From assembly GCA_938017515.1 (NCBI GenBank), contig CALIJJ010000042.1, forward strand, positions 1 through 48,644: DNA of 48,644 nt, in the 5' to 3' direction. The position numbers and the translations under genes were made by a program. Below are positions 29,450 through 37,897 of this stretch, one piece after another. How positions within the stretch are numbered: position 1 is the first letter of the stretch; the number at the start of each line of letters is the position of its first letter. The notes beneath the pieces were generated by a model that was given only the letters and a program-made list of their open reading frames with translations, searched no databases and was not told the origin of the DNA. This DNA is from an uncultured Pseudanabaenaceae cyanobacterium. Lineage in GTDB: Bacteria > Cyanobacteriota > Cyanobacteriia > PCC-9006 > JAAUQQ01.

Positions 29450-30658
29450 GTGAATAATATCCCCCCCCTGGATCTGACCCAACAGTACGAAACCATCCGC
29501 ACAGACGTGGAAACGGCAGTGCTAGAGATTCTGGCTTCTGGTCGCTATATCGGGGGAGCAACTGTCAATAGCTTTGAACAACAGTTCGCTGACTACATTG
29601 GCACAGACCACTGCGTTAGCTGCAACTCTGGGACAGATGCATTATTCCTTGCGCTGAGGGCGTTGGGAATTGGTCCCGGCGATGAAGTGATCACCACTGC
29701 GTTTACGTTCTTTGCCACAGCAGAAGTGATCAGTGCGGTGGGTGCAACGCCGGTATTTGTTGATATAAACCTGGATAGCTTCAATCTAGATCTAGAAAAA
29801 ATCGAGGCGGCGATTACGCCCCGAACTCGCGCTGTGATGCCGGTGCATCTATTCGGACAGCCGGTGGATATGACACGGTTATTAGCGATCGCCCAGGCCC
29901 ACAATCTCTATGTCGTTGAAGATTGTGCCCAGGCCGCAGGAGCAGAATGGGGTGGAGCGAAAGTCGGGGGCCTAGGTCACATTGGTTGTTTCAGCTTCTT
30001 CCCCACGAAGAATCTGGGGGCCTGCGGTGATGGTGGAGCGATTACCACCTGTGACGCGGCTTTAGCAGACAAAATTCGCATGCTGCGGGAGCACGGCATG
30101 CCCCAACGCTATTACCACGATGATATCGGCGTGACCAGTCGCCTAGATGCATTGCAAGCTGCCATCCTGTCGATCAAATTGCGTCACCTCGAGAGTTGGA
30201 ATCAGCAACGTCAGGCGATCGCCCAGCGCTATAGCAACTTGCTAGCTTCTCTACCGGGCATCGTTGCCCCCCAGGTACGGGTCGGCGGTACGAGTGTTTG
30301 GCATCAGTACACCATTCGGGTCAGCCGCTGTGAGGGGGCTGCGCTCTGCGAGGAGATGGAGCAAGGGTGCGATCGCAGCCAACCCGGCCACTGTCGCGAT
30401 TGGATGAAACAGCAACTCCAAGATCAGGGGATCAGCTCAATGGTCTACTACCCCATCCCCCTACATCAGCAAAAGGTCTACGACAACTTGGGCTATGCTG
30501 CCGGTTCACTGCCAGTGACAGAACAGGCCGCGACAGAAGTTTTATCTCTGCCCATGTTCCCGGAATTGGATGTTGCATCCCAAGATCGTGTGGTGCAGGG
30601 AATCAAGCATTGTCTAAGTCTGAGCATCAATGCTGGCACCTCGGGGACACTTGCCTGA
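29450..30658 (+). CDS. DegT/DnrJ/EryC1/StrS-family PLP aminotransferase
   Basis: This 402-residue sugar aminotransferase-type enzyme starts at a GTG. The PLP region is SGTDALFLALRALGIGPGDE. The Asp that contacts the pyridine nitrogen is Asp158 in VVEDCAQAAGA, and the Schiff-base Lys is Lys187 in FSFFPTKNLG. The pattern SRLDALQAAIL is also diagnostic. These enzymes transaminate keto-sugars of nucleotide-linked sugars, in this case probably for surface polysaccharide. There is a non-conserved insertion of ~20 residues (around CEEMEQGCDRSQPGHC) containing a HIP1 site in the DNA. The sugar transferase fusion lies a few kb upstream, but no complete polysaccharide cluster is present. Confidence 0.92.
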   Translation: MNNIPPLDLTQQYETIRTDVETAVLEILASGRYIGGATVNSFEQQFADYIGTDHCVSCNSGTDALFLALRALGIGPGDEVITTAFTFFATAEVISAVGATPVFVDINLDSFNLDLEKIEAAITPRTRAVMPVHLFGQPVDMTRLLAIAQAHNLYVVEDCAQAAGAEWGGAKVGGLGHIGCFSFFPTKNLGACGDGGAITTCDAALADKIRMLREHGMPQRYYHDDIGVTSRLDALQAAILSIKLRHLESWNQQRQAIAQRYSNLLASLPGIVAPQVRVGGTSVWHQYTIRVSRCEGAALCEEMEQGCDRSQPGHCRDWMKQQLQDQGISSMVYYPIPLHQQKVYDNLGYAAGSLPVTEQAATEVLSLPMFPELDVASQDRVVQGIKHCLSLSINAGTSGTLA

Positions 30659-30739
30659 CATTTAGGCTCCACAGCTCTGCTTAATCGATCGGCATCCTTC
30701 AGACCATCAAGCTTTCCTAAACTTGCAAGTCATCGACAA

Positions 30740-31399
30740 ATGAGCAACCAGGATGAAGCCCAAGGGGCGCTAGCACCTTGGAGAGAACCGCTGGCCCGGG
30801 CCCTGCACCGCAACCGTGCTCTGGCCAACTCACGCTATTTCCAGCTCGCGACCGTGCGTCCCGATGGTCGTCCCGCAAATCGGACCGTTGTGTTTCGTGG
30901 TTTTCGAGACGGCTCTGATGCACTCATACTGATTAGCGATCGCCGCAGCCAAAAGAATCAGCAGATTCAGCGGAATGCTTGGAGCGAAATCTGCTGGTAT
31001 TTTCCCAAAACCCGAGAACAGTTTCGTATTAGCGGAAAACTTCATGCTGTTGAAGAGACAACCGATTCTGCCGTGACTCAAGCTCTACGAATGCAAATCT
31101 GGACTGCTATTTCTCATAAAGCGCAAGAGCAGTTTGGCTGGCCGATGCCTGGTGGGATTCGTACCGATGATGGCGAAAAGGAATCCAGCTCCGAAACTTC
31201 TTTTTCCACAGGGCCTTCAAGCGCTTCATGCGCATCACTGCCTATCGCTGAGCCCCAGCAACCTGCCCCTCATTTTTCTGTGATTTTAATTACACCATAT
31301 CGCGTTGATCACTTAAAACTGAGAGGAGAGCCACAGAATCGGTATAGATATGATTTAGACGAAAAACAGCAATGGAGACAAATTTCATTAAATCCTTAA
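30740..31399 (+). CDS. FMN-dependent PPOX-type flavoprotein
   Basis: This 219-residue protein of the pyridoxamine-5'-phosphate-oxidase-like split-barrel family has YFQLATVRPDGRPANRTVVF near residue 34. It is followed by ILISDRRSQKNQQIQRN and AEICWYFPKTREQFRI-like segments that line the FMN site. Cyanobacterial relatives are annotated as Npun_F5749-type PPOX flavoproteins. A Ser-rich low-complexity insertion lies at about residues 150-180, before the last strand. The reaction is unknown; general FMN-linked oxidoreduction is the safe statement. The gene is 80 bp after the aminotransferase on the same strand. Confidence 0.82.
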   Translation: MSNQDEAQGALAPWREPLARALHRNRALANSRYFQLATVRPDGRPANRTVVFRGFRDGSDALILISDRRSQKNQQIQRNAWSEICWYFPKTREQFRISGKLHAVEETTDSAVTQALRMQIWTAISHKAQEQFGWPMPGGIRTDDGEKESSSETSFSTGPSSASCASLPIAEPQQPAPHFSVILITPYRVDHLKLRGEPQNRYRYDLDEKQQWRQISLNP

Positions 31400-31838
31400 A
31401 AATGCCTAAAAACCGTAAAAACAACTAAATTTCCGGATTTTAGGTAGGAGCTGAAGAGTAATTATAGGTTTATGATGACCCGCTCCATCGGTGATGGAAC
31501 GACGGTTCATCATAATGTCTTAAATTGCCAAAAAAGTGTCCTGAGAGACATCACGGTAGCGGCATGTATCTGGTTAGTTATGTCCAAGGGAGATGAAGAT
31601 TCCACCCAGCAGCTAGGAATTTTCTCAACTTATCTAGCATCACAGTCTTTCTCAATTTTGAGATCGCAACCTCGTGGTTGGCCAGCCTTAAGCATCGTTT
31701 CTAACGCTCTGGGAGCATCGATTGTTGCTTCTAGCGTGAGTTGGTTTTAGCGAGCTTGGGATGGCTAGACTGTGCTGCGTCGAAGCAGCTTCTCAGGTAT
31801 TGCTCTATTGCTTCGTCCAACAATCCCAGGATATCTCT
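31400..31838. other. AT-rich spacer with a 46-bp imperfect palindrome
   Basis: No convincing gene lies in this 439-bp stretch. A 92-codon frame from 31472 starts inside a hairpin, lacks a ribosome site and resembles nothing I know. The hairpin has an outer stem TTATGATGA (31470-31478) with TCATCATAA (31507-31515). Inside it, TCCATC (31484-31489) pairs with GATGGA (31493-31498). The rest shows no clear signal. Confidence 0.5.
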
Positions 31839-32123
31839 ATGAAGTCTCAGTTATCTGCAAAGGTCCGCCTCTTTGCCTTCGGCGCCGTCATGTCCACGCT
31901 TGTGGGAACGACCATGGCTGCTCCCTCTCTCAATGCCCCACGCTCCGTTGAGATGACTGTTGTTAGTGCGACTCCTACTCAGGTGTCCGCCGTTGCTCAG
32001 CCCACAGTGGTTGCTGACCATGTGATTGAGGCAGAAGGTGGATCTATCGCTGCTCCGACTCAGGGTAGCGTGGAGATTCTGCAAGCAATTTTTGATTTCA
32101 TTCTTGTGCTACTGGGCCTGTAG
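31839..32123 (+). CDS. Small secreted protein, copy 1, with conserved hydrophobic C-terminal tail
   Basis: The protein has 94 residues from the ATG at 31839, with CAGGA at the right distance upstream. It starts with a signal-peptide-like segment: basic KSQLSAKVR, a hydrophobic core LFAFGAVMSTLVGT, and a likely cleavage site around TMAAP or SLNA. A variable, Val/Thr-rich middle follows. The last 26 residues (SIAAPTQGSVEILQ, then AIFDFILVLLGL) form a hydrophobic or amphipathic helix ending exactly at the C-terminus. I recognise no family. Its neighbour at 32347 is a clear paralogue. No Cys is present, which excludes a disulfide-stabilised or lanthipeptide-type product. Function unknown; a secreted membrane-active or self-assembling peptide is only a hypothesis. 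Confidence 0.72.
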   Translation: MKSQLSAKVRLFAFGAVMSTLVGTTMAAPSLNAPRSVEMTVVSATPTQVSAVAQPTVVADHVIEAEGGSIAAPTQGSVEILQAIFDFILVLLGL

Positions 32124-32346
32124 ACAATGCTTCGTCGTACCTTTTTTGCTTATTTAAGTATTTGAACTGTGAGTAGCAATAAAGAGCTCGGCAAGCAATT
32201 GATCGACGATTTTTGTGCTGCTCAGGAAAATTATTCGCGCGATTCCGAGCCTGCGCTCCAATGAGGGGTTCATGTTCTAGTGGCGATGATATTTCCTGCG
32301 CTTCAGCTCTGTTGAATTTGTTTGAACCACATTAAGGAAGTTCCTC

Positions 32347-32634
32347 ATGTCTCAGCTATCTATGAAAGTCCGTCTGTTCGCCTTTGGTGCTGTCGTTTCT
32401 ACTTTAGTAGGTACCATGACTGCTCCTTCTCTTAAGGCTGACAATAGTGTTGAGCCTGTTATTGCCCATGCAGCACCAACCCAGGTTATTGCTACTGCAC
32501 AGTCTGAAATCGCGGTGGAGCGCTCTGTAGCAAGAGAGGTTCAAGGTGGTGCTTCTATCGCTGCTCCGACCCAAGGTAGCGTGGAGATTTTACAGGCAAT
32601 CTTTGACTTCATCCTTGCCTTGCTGGGTCTCTAG
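32347..32634 (+). CDS. Small secreted protein, copy 2, paralogue of the preceding gene
   Basis: The 95-residue protein has AAGGAAG upstream of its ATG. It shares the N-terminal signal-like segment (MKVRLFAFGAV, STLVGT) and the 26-residue tail with copy 1, differing in the tail by one residue (Ala for Val). The middle parts diverge (here EIAVERSVAREVQGG). Within the tail about ten codons differ synonymously between copies, so the peptide sequence is under purifying selection rather than freshly duplicated. The two genes are 223 bp apart, on the same strand, and converge on the subtilase gene downstream. Function unknown. Confidence 0.75.
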   Translation: MSQLSMKVRLFAFGAVVSTLVGTMTAPSLKADNSVEPVIAHAAPTQVIATAQSEIAVERSVAREVQGGASIAAPTQGSVEILQAIFDFILALLGL

Positions 32635-32810
32635 AATAAGCTTTGAGCTTTACTTCTCTGTACTGCCTTCGCTAAACCTTAAAGAAGGAAAAAGAAACTC
32701 ATCTGCGCAGTTGCAGATCAGCTAGGGCATCTGTTTTCTGTGAGTGCGATCGCTTTTATCGATCATGGGCCCAATCTTTGATGATGTGGGCTCATTTTCA
32801 ATCAGAGATA

Positions 32811-32842
32811 CAACTCCTCTTGTTGTTTGACAAGGGGAGTTG
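32811..32842. terminator. Hairpin between the small secreted protein genes and the subtilase
   Basis: CAACTCCTCTTGT (32811-32823) pairs with ACAAGGGGAGTTG (32830-32842) over 13 bp with one G-U pair and a 6-base loop. It sits directly after the subtilase stop and downstream of the small-protein genes. No long T run follows on either strand; it is probably a shared weak terminator. Confidence 0.6.
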
Positions 32843-32843
32843 C

Positions 32844-34895
32844 TTACTGCATTTCTATTTCCAGCGAAAAGCTACGAATTACCCCCGTATCCCAGCGAGC
32901 GAGATCCATAACTTCTAAGAGCCAAATGCCCTGGGGGTCTTGCCCAGAAAATTGATCAAGTTCTGGCACCATTGCCACATCGTAGGTCTTTTTGATGTGG
33001 TTCATGCCCCCACCCTCGCGATTGTGCAGCTTGATGGGTGCAATCCCAAGCACTTTTGGCGGTTGTAAGGTGAGGATCAAATCGCCGATGTACGTATGTT
33101 CGAGGTTGACGCTAACCGTGAGAGCCTTGATGGGCTGACCTTCTGGCACGGTCAGAGACAGTGAAGCGGTGCGCAGGTCACGAATGGGAACATCTTGCAC
33201 GGCTTGGTAAATTGAAACCGGTGCGGATTGACTCGGTTCGGCTAATTCAACGGCTCTGCGAGCATTGACGCGGCCATAGCCGTAGAAAGGGCTGTGACCG
33301 TCTTTGTCGTATTGGCCTTCTGCTTCATCGATGCGATCGCAACTATTTTTTAAGATTTCTCGGACCTGCTCCCATCGCAACGATGGATTTCGCGACAGAA
33401 TGAGTGAGGCCACCCCCGCCACCCCAGGACAGGCACTGGACGTACCACCAAAGGAATTAGTGTAGTTGCCGTCGGCATCACCTAGGCGATCGCTTCCCCA
33501 GTTGTAGCCGCCATTCCCCGAGCGATCGGTGGTCCAAATGCCCTCCGTTTGCGAGGGATCACCATTGTTGCTGGGAAAAGTACACCAGACCGAATCGCCA
33601 AAATCACTGTAGGCACTGCGGGTACCAAAGTCGTTACAGGCAGCCACCGCAATCACCTTATCGAAACTGGCATAGCCATCATTCTCGACGTTTTCATTGC
33701 CGTTCCCAGCGGCAAAACAGATGACACAACCTTTGCCGTCGCGCCCCTGATTAAGCGCAAATTCGATGGCCAGCCGCGTGGAATCTGGCAGGGGTACAAC
33801 GCGATTATGACCGGGATCGTTGGGGTCAAACCACACACCGTCCGGCGGTCCCCAACTACAGGAGATGATGTCAGCACCATTTTTAGCCGCCCAGGCAAAG
33901 GCTTCAGCCTCAGCCATGGAGCCGAGTCCGGACGCTAAGCGAATGGGCATGAGTTTTGCCTTCGGAGCAACGCCCGTCGCGCCAAAATTGCCGTCGGCAC
34001 AGGCAACGCCTGCGCAGGCCGTTCCGTGATTATCGCGTCGGCCAGGGCTTGGATCCCCATCATTCCCGGTAGCATCTCGTGGGAAGACGATCTTGCCAAC
34101 AGAACTAAACTCCTCGTGTTCCAAATCAAATCCGTCATCAATCACGGCAATGACGGTGCCTTCCCCCTGGGCAATCTCCCAGGCGTTGACAACATTGGCA
34201 TGGGCATCGATATTGTTGCCATTAACAACGCTGGGTTGTAGATGCCACTGCTGAGGAAAGGCTTGAGGCTCAGACAGCTGACGCTGGCGGTTTTCGCAGA
34301 CAAGTTCTGGATGACACAGATCAACGATGTTCTCATTCAGTAAGCGCTCGGACATTTCGAAAATGGCGAGTCCTGTGTCGGCAGGCGCAGCAACGAAGTA
34401 GGCATTACGGGCAAAGGAGAGCGATCGCTTCACCTGCAAGCCGTAGTCGGCCATCAGCGCTTCGCATTTTTCATTGGACTCGCGTCCTCGGAATTTAAGA
34501 AATAGATTTTCGGTGTAGAGCACGGGGAGCTGGGCACTGGGTTCCACCAGGACCCGCCCCGCGAATTGAATTTCGTTTTCGGCCTTCAGCGCCGCTCGGG
34601 CTTCATCACGGAAGGCAAGACCATCCTCATTGGACTTAGCACGCAGGACTTCAACACCAGCACTGCGAAATTTATTAACCAGCTCAAAGCGCGACAGAAT
34701 GTTGCGTGACTGGTGAGAGATTGAGGCGGTTTCATAGGGCCGAGTGCCGAAGAGAGATTTGCGGCTACGGGTACGTACGACCATGAACGCATCGCTCACG
34801 GCAAGCTCATGGACCTGTCCTTGCTTTCCACCATATCGATAGGTCGGCATGCCCAATCCTCTTGCGCCAATGACTGCTGCTCCCAAACTTGCCAC
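32844..34895 (-). CDS. S8 subtilisin-family protease with proprotein-convertase P-domain, PrcA-like
   Basis: The protein has 683 residues. The N-terminal ~210 residues form a pre-catalytic region (YRYGGKQGQVHELAVSDAF near the start, VLYTENLFLKF at 126-136). The subtilase domain follows, with Asp253 in VIDDGFDLEH, His290 in RDNHGTACAG, the oxyanion Asn398 in FAAGNGN and Ser486 in GGTSSACPG. The last ~115 residues are a convertase P-domain (LSLTVPEGQPIKALTVSVNL, HTYIGDLILTL). This order matches the calcium-dependent protease PrcA described in Anabaena. No classical signal peptide is seen, so a cytosolic or unconventional location is possible. It converges with the two small secreted protein genes and is divergent from a gene resembling its own pre-region. 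Confidence 0.92.
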   Translation of the reverse strand: MASLGAAVIGARGLGMPTYRYGGKQGQVHELAVSDAFMVVRTRSRKSLFGTRPYETASISHQSRNILSRFELVNKFRSAGVEVLRAKSNEDGLAFRDEARAALKAENEIQFAGRVLVEPSAQLPVLYTENLFLKFRGRESNEKCEALMADYGLQVKRSLSFARNAYFVAAPADTGLAIFEMSERLLNENIVDLCHPELVCENRQRQLSEPQAFPQQWHLQPSVVNGNNIDAHANVVNAWEIAQGEGTVIAVIDDGFDLEHEEFSSVGKIVFPRDATGNDGDPSPGRRDNHGTACAGVACADGNFGATGVAPKAKLMPIRLASGLGSMAEAEAFAWAAKNGADIISCSWGPPDGVWFDPNDPGHNRVVPLPDSTRLAIEFALNQGRDGKGCVICFAAGNGNENVENDGYASFDKVIAVAACNDFGTRSAYSDFGDSVWCTFPSNNGDPSQTEGIWTTDRSGNGGYNWGSDRLGDADGNYTNSFGGTSSACPGVAGVASLILSRNPSLRWEQVREILKNSCDRIDEAEGQYDKDGHSPFYGYGRVNARRAVELAEPSQSAPVSIYQAVQDVPIRDLRTASLSLTVPEGQPIKALTVSVNLEHTYIGDLILTLQPPKVLGIAPIKLHNREGGGMNHIKKTYDVAMVPELDQFSGQDPQGIWLLEVMDLARWDTGVIRSFSLEIEMQ

Positions 34896-35284
34896 ATAAT
34901 TCCGGTGCTGTGTCAGTGGGTAACAACCTTCTTTACACCGCTGGAGCCGCCCGTCTTGAAGATTTTGCTCTGGCTACGATTTTAAGCTTTGGTCATCTCA
35001 GTCCCGCTGAATTGAAGCGAACGGCTTGAGCTACCCGCTGGAGCGACCGGCATCGCATCGCTGTTCAAAGCGCTGTTCAAGAGAACTTTTCTGAAGAACA
35101 ACGGTTATTTGAGGGATGTGGCTGATATTCCTAGCTTAACTGCACTGTTTTCTGAGCCATGCCGTATTTGTTGCCTGCGACGCCGCCTGTTCCTGATTTT
35201 GGTCCAATAATTCAGCGGTTGGGGCGTGCCCAGAGTCTTGATTACATCACTTGCATCTTCCGTATTCAGGAGAAGTCTGACACC
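34896..35284. promoter_or_regulatory. Divergent promoter region of the subtilase and its propeptide-like neighbour
   Basis: This 389-bp spacer holds no convincing gene. It contains a 12-bp-spaced direct repeat of GCTGTTCAA (35060-35068 and 35072-35080), a possible regulator site. A frame upstream of 35285 is open from an ATG at 35159, but the extra residues look non-coding. Confidence 0.35.
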
Positions 35285-35854
35285 ATGTCCCGCTTTCCAG
35301 AGACCTTACCTTCCGCGATCCGTTCTGTTCGTGCAACCCGCAGTTCATCGGGCATCTCCAAACCCCTCCCTCCGGTTATTTACAAACAGAGGTCAGGCTA
35401 TTACGCAGTCCACTATGCCACTGCTGATGTAGAGCCCGTGGGTGCCGAATTTGTCATGGCGGATGATGGTGGTGGTGCGATCGCTGTATTCAAGGGCGAG
35501 GCACCATCCCCCCACCGTACCGTTCAGGCTGAGGATGCCGTGGATTCGTCGGGAGATGCGCCAGCAGAGCAGGTGACACCGGTCTACGCTGCCGACAATA
35601 GTGTGGCAGCAGTGCCCACAGGGCAGATCTTTGTGCGGTTTTCAGAGGGGGTAGACGCCCGCGATCGCGCTGCTGAACTCAAATCCGCAGGCTATATCAC
35701 GGTCAAAGTTCTAGACTTTGCTCCCCAAGGAGCCTGGGTTCGTGCCCGTTCTGGCTCGATCGCAGATAGTTTGCAGCAGCTTCAGTCCTTGGAAGGTCTC
35801 GAAAAACTGGAACAAATCGAGCCCCAAATGCTGATGCAGCGAAGCCTTCGGTAG
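35285..35854 (+). CDS. Small protein resembling the pre-catalytic region of the adjacent subtilase
   Basis: The protein has 189 residues if started at MSRFPETLPS (35285), with CAGGAG upstream. A longer start at 35159 is possible. The N-terminal part contains PPVIYKQRSGYYAVHYATAD and a disordered middle. The C-terminal ~75 residues begin GQIFVRFSEGVDARDRAAEL. They can be aligned by eye with residues 129-203 of the divergent subtilase (ENLFLKFRGRESNEKCEAL) with nearly no gaps: F-x-x-F, V-K, L-x-F-A and a matching end. There is no protease domain. A stand-alone propeptide-type inhibitor or folding helper for the subtilase is inferred, not shown. Confidence 0.6.
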   Translation: MSRFPETLPSAIRSVRATRSSSGISKPLPPVIYKQRSGYYAVHYATADVEPVGAEFVMADDGGGAIAVFKGEAPSPHRTVQAEDAVDSSGDAPAEQVTPVYAADNSVAAVPTGQIFVRFSEGVDARDRAAELKSAGYITVKVLDFAPQGAWVRARSGSIADSLQQLQSLEGLEKLEQIEPQMLMQRSLR

Positions 35855-35892
35855 AGCTAGCGCAGCCTGCGGTTACGCCAGTAGTGAGGACG

Positions 35893-36789
35893 CTAGATCC
35901 CAGACCCATCCAAGAATTGCTCAATCTCCCGATCCTTCAGCCTGCATTGGGTTCGCTCAGGCTCTAACGGGAGAGCATCCTCTGCCGGATTGCGTTCGGG
36001 CTGATGAGGGGTTTGGGAACTGCTGTGGTTGGGCGAATTGTTGGTTTGCCGATGGCGCACTGACGAATGATACGGCGCTGAATCGCCCACGTCGCGATGG
36101 GCCAAAGCATGGTTCGCCTCAATACGAGCATCCACAAGGGCTGCGGTGTCACTCTGTCGAGTTTGTAACTGCTGCACCTGTTCTTCCAAAATATCGATGC
36201 GATCGAGCAACATCCGAATCACCTTCGCTTCGGAATCGGGCAGATTACCGTGCTCCAAGGGATTCACCCTGGCACCAGAACGGTAGACGATGCGTCCGGG
36301 AACCCCGACCACAGTGCAATCCGCAGGCACGTCGCGCAGCACAACAGAACCTGCCCCAATGCGAACATTGTCGCCAATGTCCAAATTCCCTAAGACCTTG
36401 GCTCCGGCTCCAACGACCACATTACGGCCCACCGTTGGGTGCCGTTTGCCCGATTGCTTCCCCGTGCCGCCCAGAGTAACGCCCTGGTAGATCAAAGAAT
36501 AATCACCAATGACGGCGGTCTCCCCGACCACCACTCCCATACCGTGATCGATAAAGATGCCTTTACCAATGGTGGCTCCAGGGTGGATTTCAATGCCGGT
36601 TAAAAAGCGCCCTAAATTCGACAACAGTCGGGGCATGACCGGAAGCCTGAGCTGATAGAGCCGATGGGCCATGCGATAGACAAGCAGAGCTTGGAGACCG
36701 GGATAGCACAGCAGTACTTCTAGTTTGCTGCGAGCCGCGGGATCGCGCTCGAAAATGATTTGAAAATCAGCGAGAAGAGTGTTGAACAC
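35893..36789 (-). CDS. cysE: Serine O-acetyltransferase with long C-terminal extension
   Basis: CysE makes O-acetylserine from serine and acetyl-CoA, the first step of cysteine synthesis. The N-terminal helical part ([20 protein letters not shown]) and the left-handed beta-helix are complete, from [20 protein letters not shown] to GVPGRIV. The catalytic region [17 protein letters not shown] is intact. At 298 residues it is longer than the usual cyanobacterial core. After a coiled-coil segment ([13 protein letters not shown]) it carries a low-complexity His/Asn/Pro-rich linker and ends FLDGSGI. A C-terminal Ile is what docks CysE into the CysK active site, so the extension may display that tail. 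It converges with the propeptide-like gene. Confidence 0.93.
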   Translation of the reverse strand: MFNTLLADFQIIFERDPAARSKLEVLLCYPGLQALLVYRMAHRLYQLRLPVMPRLLSNLGRFLTGIEIHPGATIGKGIFIDHGMGVVVGETAVIGDYSLIYQGVTLGGTGKQSGKRHPTVGRNVVVGAGAKVLGNLDIGDNVRIGAGSVVLRDVPADCTVVGVPGRIVYRSGARVNPLEHGNLPDSEAKVIRMLLDRIDILEEQVQQLQTRQSDTAALVDARIEANHALAHRDVGDSAPYHSSVRHRQTNNSPNHSSSQTPHQPERNPAEDALPLEPERTQCRLKDREIEQFLDGSGI

Positions 36790-37277
36790 GGAAAACAGCC
36801 CCTGACTCAGAAGGTCCCATACGGCGTGGCTTCAAAACACGACGCGGAATAACGTCGTGACGCAGTATGCCATTGATGCCTTGACAAGGCAGCAATCGGC
36901 TCAGGAATATGCGCAGCTACATTTTCTATGCTGACATGCAGGCGCACAATGTCGTAGACCCAAGGGATCGGGGGAAATAACCGTCCTAAATATAAAGATA
37001 AACAAAAGATTTTTATTGGGGAGCGGGAACTTTGAGGAGGTGATGGGGGGTCATTCTTTTTGTTTCTTAGAGATAAATTTCCTGCTTTAACGCATCGGTG
37101 CAAGCGTTGGTTAGATTGATGTCTCGGCGAGATCACCCCTAATCAGATCCCCTGGATTGATTGCTTCTATTGAGCACTGTTTTCTGTCCCTGGAGAGATT
37201 TCATCTTTGTATGAGGGGACTCTGAAAAGACTTTTCCCATGGGGAATCAAGTGTAGAATGGCGCCTGTGCATACCGA
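36790..37277. other. Gene-free divergent spacer upstream of cysE and a small gene
   Basis: I see no gene in these 488 bp; frames on either strand give unusual composition and no ribosome sites. A TAGAAT at about 37254-37259 could be a -10 box for the small gene starting at 37278. A short palindrome TTCCCATGGGGAA lies just before it. No structured RNA was recognised. Confidence 0.35.
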
Positions 37278-37523
37278 ATGAGTAGAAATAACCAAGAGAA
37301 TACTCTGATGTCTATCCAAATCTCTACGAATGTTTCCGGTGTCAATATGTCTGCTTCTAAACTAGAAAATGACCAGAAAGCGGCACTCGTTGCGCAACTA
37401 AAGCGCCTCTATAGTGCTGACCAGCAAGCTGAATTTCTCTTTATTCAAGCTGAAGCTGATTCCATTGTGGTTGAACTTGAGCGCATCAAAGCCCAGCAAA
37501 AGCAGCCTGCTGTTGCTCGCTAG
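37278..37523 (+). CDS. Small conserved hypothetical protein, helical
   Basis: The 81-residue protein is predicted mostly helical. Its core DQKAALVAQLKRLYSADQQA, with EFLFIQAEADSIVVELERIK, resembles short cyanobacterial proteins of unknown function in which a conserved Q-A-E-F-L-x-x-Q-A-E-A block recurs. There is no signal peptide, metal motif or membrane helix. Two starts are possible, 37278 and the ATG at 37308; neither has a clear ribosome site. Function unknown. Confidence 0.6.
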   Translation: MSRNNQENTLMSIQISTNVSGVNMSASKLENDQKAALVAQLKRLYSADQQAEFLFIQAEADSIVVELERIKAQQKQPAVAR

Positions 37524-37897
37524 TCACTCTTTTTCTATCTCTCTCAATCCATGGTCTTCCCTAGAAGAGCTGCAGGATTGTTCTTGCGGCTCTTGTGGGT
37601 GATGGTGAGAGCCATCAATGAGTAGAAACTGGGATTGCAGGTTAGTAGAGAGTCGCTGGCTCAAAACCGTGGCTGACACAGTGACTAATAAGTGGCTGAT
37701 AAAGGCTTAGCCGACAAGACGTCACTGAATTCTGAAGTCCAGGCAATCGTTTTTTCCAAATCGGCAAAGTCTTCCTGGTGAGCAAAGAATTATCTGTTAA
37801 ACTCTTTGCGACTCATGGCCACTTTCCTTCGCTGTTCTGCTCTGGAGGGAAAGGCCAGGGGAATGGCCGACCTGTGTTGTGTGGATGAGGATTTGGA
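37524..37897. other. Gene-free spacer with nested stem-loop
   Basis: This 374-bp stretch has no supported gene. AGTGAC (37680-37685) pairs with GTCACT (37721-37726), enclosing GGCT/AGCC. A second short hairpin lies at 37588-37613 (GGCTCT/AGAGCC). Both are weak. Confidence 0.35.

Noticed and set aside
31472..31750. 92-codon frame upstream of the small secreted proteins
   Set aside because: The start codon is inside a hairpin, no ribosome site precedes it, and the sequence resembles no family. Kept only as a note on the spacer.
31839..34895. Cyanobactin or lanthipeptide cluster
   Set aside because: The subtilase and small peptides are suggestive, but there is no YcaO cyclodehydratase, LanM, prenylase or transporter. 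The peptides have no Cys and have signal-like rather than leader-like N-termini.
36807..37136. 109-codon minus-strand frame upstream of cysE
   Set aside because: It has unusual composition, no ribosome site and no recognisable motif. It sits in a probable promoter region.
36790..37277. 6S RNA or another known structured RNA in the cysE spacer
   Set aside because: I could not trace the expected long double-stranded arms or central bubble. Without folding software the claim is not supported.
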